64,000 bases of DNA from Butyrivibrio sp. (lineage in GTDB: Bacteria; Bacillota; Clostridia; Lachnospirales; Lachnospiraceae): assembly GCA_015056655.1 (NCBI GenBank), contig SVFV01000009.1:1-64000 (forward strand), written 5' to 3'. The notes beneath the pieces were generated by a model. That model saw only the letters and a program-made list of their open reading frames with translations, was not told the origin of the DNA and ran no database searches. Below are positions 17,238-27,354 of the stretch, one piece after another (the stretch's first letter is position 1; the number at the start of each line of letters is the position of its first letter). The position numbers and the translations under genes were made by a program.

Positions 17238-20200
17238 GTGAAAAGTGTTGTTGATCGTCTGTTAAAGGGACAGTTTGAATATAACGAAAGATCACTGAGC
17301 TTCTCAATTCCGCGCCTGGAGTTAAATATTAAACCGGGGGAGGTTGTAGAGGGCAGCTTTGTGCTGCATGGACCTGCGGACAGAGTCGTTCAGGGCAATA
17401 TTTTTTCTTCTGAAATGAGAATGCAGATTCTTACTGCGAATTTTTCCGGAGCAGAATTTGAAGTTGGATACAGATTTGATGGTACGGGGCTTTGCGCTGG
17501 CGATGTCCTTAAAGGAGATATTAGCGTTATTTCCAACCAGGGTGAGTACCAGCTTCCTTTTGTTGTGAGCGTTGAAATCAGTCATGTTATGTCCAGTATG
17601 GGACCTATTCGCAATATGTTCCATTTTGTGAATCTGGCAAAGACTGACTGGGACGAAGCAAAGAAGCTTTTCTATTCCCACGAATTTATCGAAGTATTTT
17701 CCGAGAATGAAACTGAATATGAGAGCCTGTACAGGGGACTTTCTGAGATATCCATGTCTGAAGCTAACATGGAAGAGTATCTGATTTCTATTGGCAAAAA
17801 GCAGCCAATAACCTATATCCCTGACAGAACTCAGATTGAAGTTGATAATCCTACAGGTATTTCTGAGCATACAGTCATGATTGCAAGAAATGGCTGGGGA
17901 TACACAAATCTAAAGGTTGAATTCGACGGCGACTTTATGACTGCTGACAGATGCGACCTTACAGATCATGACTTCCTTGGAAACAATTGCTATTACAAGT
18001 TTTATATAAATGCGGCAGCTCTTCATGAGGGCAATAACTATGGCCAGATCATATTGAAGAGTGCCTATAACACTGTGAACATTCCTGTAACTGTAAGGGT
18101 TAATCTTGGACTTGAGCATCTTTCCAGTTTGGAAATGGATAAAAAGAAGCTTATTGTAAATCTGGTTAAGCTTTACGAGGACTTTAGGAGTAAAAAGATT
18201 GGCTCCAGAGCATGGCTTACAGAGAGTGGCAAACTTGTTAATAAAATGAATGCACTTGATCCTCAGGATAGAGCATTTAGACTTTATACAGCGCAGTATC
18301 TTATTACCGCATCCAGAGAATCAGAGGGCAAGTGGATACTTGACTCCCTCGGACCACAGCTTGAGGATGAGGAGCTGGGTGATGATACTCTTTACTGCTA
18401 CTATCTTTACCTCACAACTCTTGTAAGCAGAGAAGAGGATGTGATCAACGAAGTATCAAGACGCATGGAAGGTATATACTCCAGGAACCCCGATAACTGG
18501 CGTATTGCCTGGCTTTTGCTTTATATTTCTGAAACATATATTTCAAGTACCACCAGCAGGTGGCTTTTACTTGAGGAGCAGTTTGAGCATGGCTGCAGGA
18601 GCCCCATCATTTATCTTGAGGCTCTTAGTGTAATGGTGGATACTCCCACTATGCTTTCTAAGCTTGGAGAGTTTGAGATACATGCCCTTGAATATGGTGT
18701 AAAGAAGAGAATACTTGAGCCTACAGTTATGGATCAGGTTGTTTATATTGCACTTAGAGAGAAGAATTACAATGAGAGAATTTTAAGACTCCTTGAAAAA
18801 TGCTATGAATTCAGACAGGACAAGGAGCTCTTGGAAGCAATCTGTTCTCTTCTCATAAAGGGAAACAGAACAGATAAGGATTCCTTTATCTGGTACCAGA
18901 GAGGTGTGGACGAAGAGATTCACATCACCAGACTTTTTGAGTACTACATGGCTGCAATCTATGTGGATGAGGATGGACTTCTTCCCTGTGATATATCCAA
19001 GATGGTGCTCATGTTTTTCTCATACCAGAGCGATCTGGAATACGAGAAAAATGCAATCCTTTACAGATATATCCATGAGCATCGGGATCAGTACCCTGAC
19101 ATTTATGATTCCTACAGGATACAGATTGAGAAGTTTATCTTAGAACAGCTGGATAAAGGAAGAGTAAGTAAGGACTTAGGCTATCTGTACAAGCATCTTA
19201 TTACAAGGCAGATGGTAGATGCCAGCAACTGTGACAAGGTTATGAGAGTTCTGTACAGCAATGAGATCAGAACAAGCGACCCCAGAATGAAGAAGGTCAT
19301 TGTTGTTTACGACAAGCTTGAGCATGAGGTTGAATACCCGCTTTCACAGGGTAAATGTTATGTGCCTTTGTATGGCAGTGACTATGCTGTTTTATTAGAG
19401 GATGGAGAGGGCAACAGATATTCTGAGGGAATTCCCTTTGAAAATGAAAAACTGATGCTTGCAGGCCACCTTAATCAGTATATTCAGCCATTCATACAGA
19501 ATGGACAGGAGAACCTGGAGCTTTTCCTCTGCGAGATAGAAAAGAGTACCTACACAATTACAATGGAGAATGTTGGAAGGTACAAGGAACTTGCAGATTC
19601 AGGACAGGTTCGCAAAAAGTGCAGAACACTTATAAGAGAATGTCTTACAAGATTTTACTATGATAACGATTTTGAAAGACAGCTTTCAGAATACATTGAT
19701 GATATAGACCTTGAGGAGCTGACTACGCAGGAACGTGGAAACATGTTTGAACTCATGGTTATGTCCGGGAATTATGACAAGGCTCATGAGCTGATCAGAA
19801 GGTTTGGTACCTACAAGCTTGATGCCAGAGTTGTTATGAGAATGTGTGGACGACTCATGGATAGAGAGGCTTATGAGGATAACGAAATCAATTCACAGAT
19901 TGCCTGGTATGCATTTAAGCAATCAAAATATGATGAGCAGCTGCTTTCATATCTTGTAAAGAATTACAATGGTACAACCAGACAAATGAGAGATCTATGG
20001 AAGGCAGCAGGGTCCTATGATATTGATACCTATGACCTGACAGGCAGAATTCTTGTGCAGATTCTGTATACAGGATCGCATGTCGGTGACAAGATAGCTG
20101 TGTTTAAGAGCTATGTAAATAGAAGCGCTGGCGGAGATGATCTTGAAAGGGCATTCCTCGCACAGGAAGCAAATGATTACTTCGTACACAGCATGGTAAC

Positions 20201-20819
20201 TGACAGCTATGTATTTGAGAGGATTGGTAAGCTTGCTCTTGAGAATATAGAGCTCCATGATGTGTGTAAGATGGCATATCTTAGAAGCTTTACAGAGACA
20301 CACAGAGATCCACTTGAGCCTGAGGATGAGGTTATTAAGAAGTTCCTCTTAAGCCTTATAGATAAGGATGTTTATTTTGCATTCTTCATGCATTATCTGG
20401 GTGAACTGCCTCAGATGCAGAAGTTCTGCGATAAGACAATTATCGAGTACAGAACGGCTCCGGGAACAAAGTGCATTGTTCATTATCTTGGAGGCGACGA
20501 AGAGGACGAAGATTATCAGGTGGTAGAAATGCAGGAGATGTACCCTGGCATTTATGAAGTATCATTTGTATTATTCTTCGGAGAACAGCTTCAGTACTAC
20601 ATCACAGAGGAGTCCTTTGAGGGTAGAAGCGAGAAGCTTACAGAGAGTGGTGTGCTCTCAAAGAGTGATATCGTTCAGGATACAGTTGTTGGCAGATACT
20701 CAATCATCAATGATGTGATGATTGGAAAGACACTGCAGGACTATGAAACAGTTAACAGACTGCTGAACGAGTATTACAGGAAGAGATTTTTGACTAGTAA
20801 ATTGTTTAGGATGAAATAA
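17238..20819 (+). CDS. Large DUF5717-like protein (beta-sandwich N-terminus, helical solenoid)
   Basis: A 1193-residue protein without signal peptide or membrane segment, resembling a large uncharacterised family that I recall as DUF5717 of Lachnospiraceae; the name is from memory. Residues 1-120 and about 195-290 look like immunoglobulin-like beta domains (IKPGEVVEGSFVLHGP; IEVDNPTGISEHTVMIARNGWGYTNLKVEFDGDFM). Residues about 300-1000 are a helical repeat solenoid rich in Tyr and Leu, and the C-terminal 200 residues return to beta structure. The start is a GTG at 17238 with CGGGGA upstream. It heads a tight four-gene operon with an Hsp70-like ATPase, a TPR-like protein and a membrane coiled-coil protein, so it is probably a scaffold. 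Function unknown. Confidence 0.6.
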   Translation: MKSVVDRLLKGQFEYNERSLSFSIPRLELNIKPGEVVEGSFVLHGPADRVVQGNIFSSEMRMQILTANFSGAEFEVGYRFDGTGLCAGDVLKGDISVISNQGEYQLPFVVSVEISHVMSSMGPIRNMFHFVNLAKTDWDEAKKLFYSHEFIEVFSENETEYESLYRGLSEISMSEANMEEYLISIGKKQPITYIPDRTQIEVDNPTGISEHTVMIARNGWGYTNLKVEFDGDFMTADRCDLTDHDFLGNNCYYKFYINAAALHEGNNYGQIILKSAYNTVNIPVTVRVNLGLEHLSSLEMDKKKLIVNLVKLYEDFRSKKIGSRAWLTESGKLVNKMNALDPQDRAFRLYTAQYLITASRESEGKWILDSLGPQLEDEELGDDTLYCYYLYLTTLVSREEDVINEVSRRMEGIYSRNPDNWRIAWLLLYISETYISSTTSRWLLLEEQFEHGCRSPIIYLEALSVMVDTPTMLSKLGEFEIHALEYGVKKRILEPTVMDQVVYIALREKNYNERILRLLEKCYEFRQDKELLEAICSLLIKGNRTDKDSFIWYQRGVDEEIHITRLFEYYMAAIYVDEDGLLPCDISKMVLMFFSYQSDLEYEKNAILYRYIHEHRDQYPDIYDSYRIQIEKFILEQLDKGRVSKDLGYLYKHLITRQMVDASNCDKVMRVLYSNEIRTSDPRMKKVIVVYDKLEHEVEYPLSQGKCYVPLYGSDYAVLLEDGEGNRYSEGIPFENEKLMLAGHLNQYIQPFIQNGQENLELFLCEIEKSTYTITMENVGRYKELADSGQVRKKCRTLIRECLTRFYYDNDFERQLSEYIDDIDLEELTTQERGNMFELMVMSGNYDKAHELIRRFGTYKLDARVVMRMCGRLMDREAYEDNEINSQIAWYAFKQSKYDEQLLSYLVKNYNGTTRQMRDLWKAAGSYDIDTYDLTGRILVQILYTGSHVGDKIAVFKSYVNRSAGGDDLERAFLAQEANDYFVHSMVTDSYVFERIGKLALENIELHDVCKMAYLRSFTETHRDPLEPEDEVIKKFLLSLIDKDVYFAFFMHYLGELPQMQKFCDKTIIEYRTAPGTKCIVHYLGGDEEDEDYQVVEMQEMYPGIYEVSFVLFFGEQLQYYITEESFEGRSEKLTESGVLSKSDIVQDTVVGRYSIINDVMIGKTLQDYETVNRLLNEYYRKRFLTSKLFRMK

Positions 20820-20831
20820 GGTTTGAACGTA

Positions 20832-22139
20832 ATGTCATTATTGAAGGGGGCAAAAAGTTCAAGAAGGTTTGTTTTAGGATACGATCTGGGAGAGGAAGTC
20901 TCGCAGATTAGTTTCCTTGCCTCTGATTCAGATTTGCCCGAAACCCTCTCTACACTTGCAGGTGCTGAGGCATATAATATTCCAACTGTTCTTTGCAAGC
21001 GTAAGGATGTAAACCAGTGGTTCTACGGGAAAGAGGCCCTTGCAAAGATAGAAAGCGGTGAGGGAATACGTGTTGACCACCTCGTAGAGAAGGCAAGAGA
21101 GGGCAAGAGAATAGATGTTGATGGAACAGGATATGATCCAGTTTCTTTGCTGACTCTTTTTGTGAAAAGAACTCTTTCACTTTTATCTATGGAGATGAGC
21201 ATGGATATGGTGGATGCTATAGTTGTTACCACCACAGCCATGGATGCCAGAATGATAGATGTCCTATCAGAGGTGGCAGGAGCTTTGGCACTTCCTGTAA
21301 AAAACATCTATTATCAGAGCTATGAGGACAGCCTTTATCATTACATGATGTATCAGCCAGAGGAACTGCTTAATCATGCTGTTATCGCCTGTGATTACAA
21401 TTTTGGGACACTGACAGTTTATGATATGAAGCTTAACCATAAGACAACTCCTATTGTTGTTACAATTGAAAAACAGACAAGGGATGAGCTTGCATTATCA
21501 GAGGCACATTTTTCAGAAGATGCTTCAAAGAAGAGTGCTCAGAAGGAAAATCTTGATGAGAAGTTCCTTGATATCTGCGAGGAGCTTATGGAGGGCAGAA
21601 TTGTAAGCTCTGTATTCCTTCTTGGCGATGGCTTTAAGGAGCAGTGGGTAAATAAGTCTTTGGAGTTCTTGTGCAGAACGAGACGAGTTTTTCAGGGTAA
21701 TAACCTTTTTAGCAAAGGTGCAAGCATCGCTGCAAGAGAGAAGGTTGCTCCTACCGACAGACTTGATAAATATGTACTTTTAGATGGAGATAAGCTTAAA
21801 TCCAACGTCGGTCTTATGGTGAAAAAACAGGGTCAGGATGCTTATCATGCACTTCTTGATGCCGGTGAAAACTGGTACGACGTAAGCAGTAGCATGGATA
21901 TAATCTTAGAGCTTGAAGCATTTATAGATATAATTGTTACTCCGCTGACAGGCGGAGAAAAGCATACTCACAGAATAGAACTTGAAGGACTGCCTATGAG
22001 ACCTGCAAGAACTACAAGGCTGAGGCTGAAGGTGAAAATGAAGTCAGCTGACAAGGTTGTTATAGGTATTGAGGATATGGGCTTTGGAGAATTGTTTGAA
22101 AGCTCGCATCTTACCTGGACTGAGGAGGTATCCGTATGA
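20832..22139 (+). CDS. Degenerate Hsp70/actin-like ATPase (DUF5716-like)
   Basis: The fold can be traced by the order of Hsp70 motifs. Phosphate 1 is LGYDLGEEVSQISF. The segment VVTTTAMDARMIDVLSEVAGALALP...SYEDSLYHYM parallels the Hsp70 'DAQR...AGL...NEPTAAALAY' region. Phosphate 2 is VIACDYNFGTLTVYD, lacking the GGGT glycines. An adenosine-like stretch is SSVFLLGDGFKEQW...SKGASIAA. There is no Hsp70 substrate-binding domain; the last 100 residues are beta-rich. An earlier in-frame ATG-less start (TTG at 20823) is possible; ATG 20832 is preceded by weak AAGGTTTGAACGTA. I recall this family as DUF5716. ATPase activity is uncertain because the phosphate-2 glycines are missing. Confidence 0.6.
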   Translation: MSLLKGAKSSRRFVLGYDLGEEVSQISFLASDSDLPETLSTLAGAEAYNIPTVLCKRKDVNQWFYGKEALAKIESGEGIRVDHLVEKAREGKRIDVDGTGYDPVSLLTLFVKRTLSLLSMEMSMDMVDAIVVTTTAMDARMIDVLSEVAGALALPVKNIYYQSYEDSLYHYMMYQPEELLNHAVIACDYNFGTLTVYDMKLNHKTTPIVVTIEKQTRDELALSEAHFSEDASKKSAQKENLDEKFLDICEELMEGRIVSSVFLLGDGFKEQWVNKSLEFLCRTRRVFQGNNLFSKGASIAAREKVAPTDRLDKYVLLDGDKLKSNVGLMVKKQGQDAYHALLDAGENWYDVSSSMDIILELEAFIDIIVTPLTGGEKHTHRIELEGLPMRPARTTRLRLKVKMKSADKVVIGIEDMGFGELFESSHLTWTEEVSV

Positions 22140-22969
22140 GCGTGCCTATTTTATGTACTGGTAAGTATGCCACAAAACCTTTTTATCTTGAAAAGATTGG
22201 AAGAAGAATTTACTCGATTGAGGAGCTGTGCTACTGCATAGTTCAGAACGCATACATGATTGATTCTGATTCCTTTGATATGGCGCTGGTTGACTGGATC
22301 GCAGATGAGCTTTTGCTTGAGAAGCTCGCTGATGAGCTTAGGAAAATGCTGGTTCACAACTGTTCAGCTGCATCATTTTTCGGGATGATAATTGATTATG
22401 TCGGCTACACAACCAAGGAAGATACAGATAGAACAATAGAAACTCTTAGAAGCAATGCTGACATGGATGTCTACGAAAAGCGCATGGCAAGGGCGGAGTT
22501 CCTTATGAAGCGTGGACGCATCCAGCAGGCCTTCAATGAGTACGAATATCTTTGGAAGCACATTCCTGAGATGGATAAGAATGTAAAGGCCAAGATAGAG
22601 CACAATGAGGGGGTTATGTACGCTTACCTTTTCATGTTTGACAGAGCAGCGGAGCTGTTTCTTAAAGCATGGGAGGACAGTGAGGATGAGGAATCCTACA
22701 TGTGTTATCTTGCCTGTAAGAGAATGCTCCTTGGGGAGAGGGAGTATGTGGCTTTTGTGGGGGAGCACAAGGAAGCCAGAAATCTTTCTCTTAAATTGGA
22801 ACAGCGTATGGATGAAGTTAATGATCTCTATGATTCTAGCAGCGCAAACATTAAGCTGAGAAGTCTGGAACTGTACAGATCAGGCTCAAAGATGAGCGAG
22901 TATTACAATGAGGTAGAAAGACTTACCGATGATATGAAGGCAGAATACAGGGAGATGATTCAGCCGTAA
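22136..22969 (+). CDS. TPR-like helical protein of the same operon, function unknown
   Basis: Overlaps the Hsp70-like gene by four bases (ATGA), so translation is coupled. The 277 residues are nearly all helical and polar, with a TPR-like segment at about 118-220 (RAEFLMKRGRIQQAFNEYEYL; HNEGVMYAYLFMFDRAAELFLKAW). The N-terminal MSVPILCTGKYATKPFYL is hydrophobic but not a signal peptide. TPR proteins often act as co-chaperones of Hsp70 proteins, which suits its position. I do not recognise a named family. Confidence 0.55.
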   Translation: MSVPILCTGKYATKPFYLEKIGRRIYSIEELCYCIVQNAYMIDSDSFDMALVDWIADELLLEKLADELRKMLVHNCSAASFFGMIIDYVGYTTKEDTDRTIETLRSNADMDVYEKRMARAEFLMKRGRIQQAFNEYEYLWKHIPEMDKNVKAKIEHNEGVMYAYLFMFDRAAELFLKAWEDSEDEESYMCYLACKRMLLGEREYVAFVGEHKEARNLSLKLEQRMDEVNDLYDSSSANIKLRSLELYRSGSKMSEYYNEVERLTDDMKAEYREMIQP

Positions 22970-22984
22970 AACAAGGGGCGGAAG

Positions 22985-24181
22985 ATGGGGTTCTTTGATC
23001 TATTCAGAAAAAAAGATACATATCATATTGAGAGGCAGGAGCAGCGGGAAATCGAGAACTGGAACGACATTGTCTACACCAGGAAAAATATCGATATGGA
23101 TGACGATGCCCAGAGGCGAGAGTATATAGGAAACTGTCTTCAGCAGATGGCGGAAGCCAGCAGGGATATGGATTCCCTTCAGTTCGAGTACAGAGTAGTG
23201 ACTTCCCATCTTCGTGATATGGAGGAAATAGATGCTCTGCCTGAAGAAAACAGGGCAGAGATCAACAGGCTTGCAGAGCGAATTCTTGATAGTGAGGAAA
23301 AGCAGAAGAATTTTAACAGAAGAAAAAGTCGCATGACTGATCAGGAATTTGAGAAGATGGAGAGGCTTCAGAATGATGTTATGAAAGGAGCCAAAAGTCT
23401 TGAGGAAGCTGAGGATTACCGAAAGAAGGTTAAGAACGACCTGAGAAGACTGGATGGAGAGCGCAAGGGTAATGAGTACAGAAGGGCAGAGATAGAAATC
23501 GCTGTTGATAACATGCAGAAGCTTATGTTTGTAACTGCTATAGCTGCCGGAGTTCTGACTTTACTTTTAACCATTGTTTCCATCGCACTTAAGCTTGAAG
23601 TAATCTATGGCTACATGATAATTATTGTTGTTGCAGCACTTTCATTTTTTTATCTCAATCAGAAAATACATGAGATGAGAAAAGAGAAGAAGGTTGTTCT
23701 AAACACTATAGCAAGACTTATTCAGATTCAGAACACGGTTAAGATCAGATATATCAATAATAAGAATCTCATAGATTATGAGTGCCTTAAATATGGCGTA
23801 AACAACTCGAGGGAATTATACCAGCTCTATGATAAGTTCCTTAAGGAAAAGGAAGAAAGAGAGAAATATGCTGAGGCAGCAAAGCAGCTTGATACTAATC
23901 AGAAGGCTCTTGTAGCTGCTCTTAGAAAATACAGGATAAAAGATCCTGAAATCTGGATTCACCAGGCTATCGCACTTGTTAATCACAACGAAGAGGTCGA
24001 AATCAGACATGCTCTCGTTGTGCAGAGGCAGCAGCTTAGAAAACAGATGGACTACAACCGCGATATTGTTGCTGGTAATGCCAAGGTTGAGATTCAGGAG
24101 CTTGTAAATGAGTATCCTGGTTACCGTGATGAAATCCTAAGCATGGTATCAAAATACGAAGAACAGTATCCTGGAGCGTAA
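22985..24181 (+). CDS. Membrane-anchored coiled-coil protein, last gene of the Hsp70-like operon
   Basis: 398 residues. Residues about 40-175 form a long charged coiled coil. Two adjacent membrane segments lie at about 180-203 and 206-224, and a second coiled coil follows at about 225-300 (KEKEEREKYAEAAKQL). Both ends should face the cytosol. The ATG follows GGGGCGGAAG and begins 16 bases after the TPR gene stop. It is likely the membrane anchor of a complex with the three upstream products. Function unknown. Confidence 0.55.
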   Translation: MGFFDLFRKKDTYHIERQEQREIENWNDIVYTRKNIDMDDDAQRREYIGNCLQQMAEASRDMDSLQFEYRVVTSHLRDMEEIDALPEENRAEINRLAERILDSEEKQKNFNRRKSRMTDQEFEKMERLQNDVMKGAKSLEEAEDYRKKVKNDLRRLDGERKGNEYRRAEIEIAVDNMQKLMFVTAIAAGVLTLLLTIVSIALKLEVIYGYMIIIVVAALSFFYLNQKIHEMRKEKKVVLNTIARLIQIQNTVKIRYINNKNLIDYECLKYGVNNSRELYQLYDKFLKEKEEREKYAEAAKQLDTNQKALVAALRKYRIKDPEIWIHQAIALVNHNEEVEIRHALVVQRQQLRKQMDYNRDIVAGNAKVEIQELVNEYPGYRDEILSMVSKYEEQYPGA

Positions 24182-24272
24182 CTTTTTTGTCGATTTGCAC
24201 AGTTGATTGTATTAATGGGAGATGTTAATATGTGTCTTGTTGGTTACTAGTTAATTTAATGGGACGGGATTG

Positions 24273-25712
24273 ATGAAAAAGTTTTTTCTAAATGAAAATG
24301 ACAAAATCGGTGAAGAATGCGGCGTCTTTGGAATTTACGATTTCGATGGCGGCGATGTCGCACCAACTATTTACTACGGGCTACTGTCGCTTCAACATAG
24401 AGGGCAGGAGAGCTGTGGTATAGCTGTCAGTGAGACTGACGGCCCAAAAGGTAAAGTTACGAGTCATAAGGACATGGGACTGGTTAATGAGGCGTTTAAC
24501 TCTGATATCCTTGATGGGATGAAGGGTGATATAGGTGTAGGCCATGTACGTTATTCAACGGCAGGCAGCAGCACCAGAGAGAACGCTCAGCCCCTTGTCC
24601 TTAATTACGTTAAGGGGACTCTTGCAATGGCCCATAACGGTAATCTGGTAAACGCTCCTGAGCTTAGAAGAGAGCTTGCATACACTGGTGCGATTTTCCA
24701 GACAACTATTGATTCTGAGGTTATTGCTTATCACATCGCAAGGGAGAGACTTAACACGAACAGTGTTGAGAATGCAGTTGCCAATGCGATGAAGAAGATA
24801 AAGGGTGCATATTCACTCGTTATCATGTCTCCCAGAAAGCTTATCGGGGCGAGAGATCCCAATGGCTTTAGGCCCCTCGTTATAGGAAAACGAGACAACA
24901 GCTACATCCTTGCATCTGAAACCTGTGCACTTGATACTATTGGTGCAGAGTACATTAGAGATGTTGAACCCGGAGAGATAGTTACTATATCACCGGAAAA
25001 GGGCATCGAGTCAAACAGACAGATGTGTGATGCTGCTAAACCCGGACATTGTATTTTTGAGTATATTTATTTTGCAAGACCAGACAGTGTACTGGATGGC
25101 GTTAGTGTGTACGAGTCCAGAATAAAGGCCGGTAGATTCCTTGCTCAGGACAGCCCTGTTGATGCAGACGTTGTAGTCGGTGTTCCGGAATCAGGTAACT
25201 GTGCAGCCCTTGGTTATTCCATGGAGTCTGGAATTCCTTATGGACAGGCACTTGTAAAGAACCAGTATATTGGAAGAACATTCATCAAGCCTGGACAAAA
25301 GAGTAGAGAGAGCAGCGTACAGGTTAAGTTAAATGCTCTTGGCAATGCTGTTAAAGGTAAGAGAGTTGTTATGATCGACGATTCAATCGTCAGAGGAACA
25401 ACCTCAGATAGAATTGTAAGAATGCTTCGCGACGCAGGAGCAACAGAGGTTCACATGAGAATCAGCTCACCTCCATTCCTGTGGCCCTGCTACTTTGGTA
25501 CCGATGTACCAGCAAGGGAGCAGCTTATTGCATATAATAGAAATATTGAGGAAATACGTCAGATTATTGGCGCAGATTCTTTGGCATATCTTGGAATAGA
25601 CAGATTAGAGGAGATTGTAGGTAACAAGCTTTCAATCTGTAAGGGATGCTTTACAGGAGAATATCCTGTAGCACCACCGGATGAGGACATCCGCGGAGAG
25701 TATAGTATTTAA
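24273..25712 (+). CDS. purF: Amidophosphoribosyltransferase
   Basis: The first committed step of purine synthesis: PRPP plus glutamine to phosphoribosylamine, in the cytosol. The N-terminal nucleophile Cys16 follows a short propeptide (KIGEEC-GVFG), as in the self-processing B. subtilis-type enzyme. LLSLQHRGQESCGI and VRYSTAGSS belong to the glutaminase domain, and VVMIDDSIVRGTT is the PRPP loop. Cysteines near the end (SICKGCFTGEYPV) are consistent with the oxygen-sensitive [4Fe-4S] type. ATG 24273 was chosen over the adjacent TTG at 24270, with GGGACGGGA as ribosome site. It is followed by purB. Confidence 0.97.
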   Translation: MKKFFLNENDKIGEECGVFGIYDFDGGDVAPTIYYGLLSLQHRGQESCGIAVSETDGPKGKVTSHKDMGLVNEAFNSDILDGMKGDIGVGHVRYSTAGSSTRENAQPLVLNYVKGTLAMAHNGNLVNAPELRRELAYTGAIFQTTIDSEVIAYHIARERLNTNSVENAVANAMKKIKGAYSLVIMSPRKLIGARDPNGFRPLVIGKRDNSYILASETCALDTIGAEYIRDVEPGEIVTISPEKGIESNRQMCDAAKPGHCIFEYIYFARPDSVLDGVSVYESRIKAGRFLAQDSPVDADVVVGVPESGNCAALGYSMESGIPYGQALVKNQYIGRTFIKPGQKSRESSVQVKLNALGNAVKGKRVVMIDDSIVRGTTSDRIVRMLRDAGATEVHMRISSPPFLWPCYFGTDVPAREQLIAYNRNIEEIRQIIGADSLAYLGIDRLEEIVGNKLSICKGCFTGEYPVAPPDEDIRGEYSI

Positions 25713-25722
25713 GGAGGACAAA

Positions 25723-27156
25723 ATGAGTACAGATCGTTATTCAAGCCCGCTTTCAGAGCGTTATGCAAGTAAGGAGATGCAGTATGTTTTTTCTCAGGAC
25801 ATGAAGTTCAAGACCTGGAGAAAGCTGTGGATTGCACTTGCTGAAATAGAGAAGGAACTTGGCCTTAACATAACACAGGAGCAGATTGATGAGCTTAAGG
25901 CTCACCAGGATGACATCAATTATGATGTTGCTAAGGCTCGTGAGAAGGAAGTCAGACATGATGTAATGAGCCATGTTTATGCTTATGGTCAGCAGTGCCC
26001 TAAGGCAGCAGGTATCATTCACCTTGGCGCTACAAGCTGCTATGTTGGTGACAATACAGACATTATCATCATGACAGATGCTCTTAAGCTTGTTCGCAAG
26101 AAGCTTCTTAATGTAATTGCTTCACTTGCTAAGTTTGCTGATGAGTACAAGGATCTTCCTACACTTGGATTTACTCATTTCCAGCCTGCACAGCCTACAA
26201 CAGTAGGTAAGAGAGCATCACTCTGGCTTCAGGATTTCACAATCGATCTTGAGGACCTTGATTATGTTCTTGATAACATGAAGCTCCTCGGTTCAAAGGG
26301 TACAACAGGTACTCAGGCTTCTTTCCTTGAGCTTTTTGATGGTGACCTTACAAAGGTTGATAAGCTTGATCCTATGCTTGCTGAGAAGATGGGCTTTAAG
26401 GGCTGCATGGCAGTTTCCGGCCAGACCTACAGCCGTAAGATTGATATGAAGGTTGTAAATGTACTTGCTGGTATTGCTTCATCTGCAACAAAGATGGCTC
26501 AGGATATCAGACTTCTGCAGCACCTTAAAGAGGTTGAAGAGCCCCATGAAGCTAAGCAGATCGGTTCTTCAGCAATGGCTTATAAGAGAAATCCTATGAG
26601 AAGTGAGAGAATCTGCTCACTTTCAAGATATGTAATTGTAGATACACTTAATCCTGCTATCACTGAGATTTCACAGTGGTTTGAGAGAACACTTGATGAT
26701 TCTGCAAACAAGAGACTTTCTATTCCTGAAGGCTTCCTTGCAGTTGATGGTATCCTTGACCTTTGCATGAACGTTACAGACGGTCTTGTTGTTTATCCTA
26801 AGGTTATCGAGAAGAGACTTATGTCTGAGCTTCCTTTCATGGCTACAGAGAATATCATGATGGATGCTGTTAAGCTTGGCGGAAACAGACAGGAGCTTCA
26901 TGAGAAGATCAGAGAGCTTTCAATGATCGCCGGAGACCATGTAAAGAAAGAAGGAAGAGATAACGATCTTCTTGAGATGATCGTTAAAGATCCTGCTTTC
27001 CACATGGATGAGGATAAGATCAAGGAGTGCATGGATCCTAAGAAGTACACAGGCTGCAGCGCACATCAGGTAGATAAGTTCCTTGCTGAAGTTGTTAATC
27101 CTATTCTTGAAGCAAACAAGGATGAGCTTGGACTTACAGCAGAGATCAACGTTTAA
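25723..27156 (+). CDS. purB: Adenylosuccinate lyase
   Basis: Cleaves SAICAR and adenylosuccinate, releasing fumarate. A fumarase/aspartase superfamily member of 477 residues, with HLGATSCYVGDNTD, THFQPAQPTTVGKRA and the mobile catalytic signature GSSAMAYKRNP. The start is ATG 25723 with AAGGAGGAC 5 bases upstream, 10 bases after the purF stop, so the two form an operon. The closely related purA lies 22 kb away in this window. The C-terminus is longer than in the short B. subtilis enzyme and resembles the eukaryote-like/clostridial form. Confidence 0.96.
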   Translation: MSTDRYSSPLSERYASKEMQYVFSQDMKFKTWRKLWIALAEIEKELGLNITQEQIDELKAHQDDINYDVAKAREKEVRHDVMSHVYAYGQQCPKAAGIIHLGATSCYVGDNTDIIIMTDALKLVRKKLLNVIASLAKFADEYKDLPTLGFTHFQPAQPTTVGKRASLWLQDFTIDLEDLDYVLDNMKLLGSKGTTGTQASFLELFDGDLTKVDKLDPMLAEKMGFKGCMAVSGQTYSRKIDMKVVNVLAGIASSATKMAQDIRLLQHLKEVEEPHEAKQIGSSAMAYKRNPMRSERICSLSRYVIVDTLNPAITEISQWFERTLDDSANKRLSIPEGFLAVDGILDLCMNVTDGLVVYPKVIEKRLMSELPFMATENIMMDAVKLGGNRQELHEKIRELSMIAGDHVKKEGRDNDLLEMIVKDPAFHMDEDKIKECMDPKKYTGCSAHQVDKFLAEVVNPILEANKDELGLTAEINV

Positions 27157-27247
27157 TAAGCTGTGCATACAAATGCGAAATTGAATAAGCGAAATCGGTT
27201 CAGATTATAGAAATTTTATTTCATTTTTATTGATACTGATTTTTTAT

Positions 27248-27294
27248 GGGACTACACTTATTTTGGAGACAAATAGGTGTAGTCCATTTTTATT
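27248..27294 (+). terminator. Terminator of purF-purB
   Basis: The stem GGACTACAC (27249-27257) pairs with GTGTAGTCC (27277-27285), extended inward by A/T pairs, and is followed by ATTTTTATT. Confidence 0.85.
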
Positions 27295-27354
27295 GGAATA
27301 AATTGATGGATATGTTAAAGATTTTTGGAAAAGACTGACAGGAGGAAAGAATTT

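Noticed and set aside
24182..24272. Purine riboswitch or PurR box before purF
   Set aside because: Only 90 bases are available and no purine aptamer core or clear repeat could be found.
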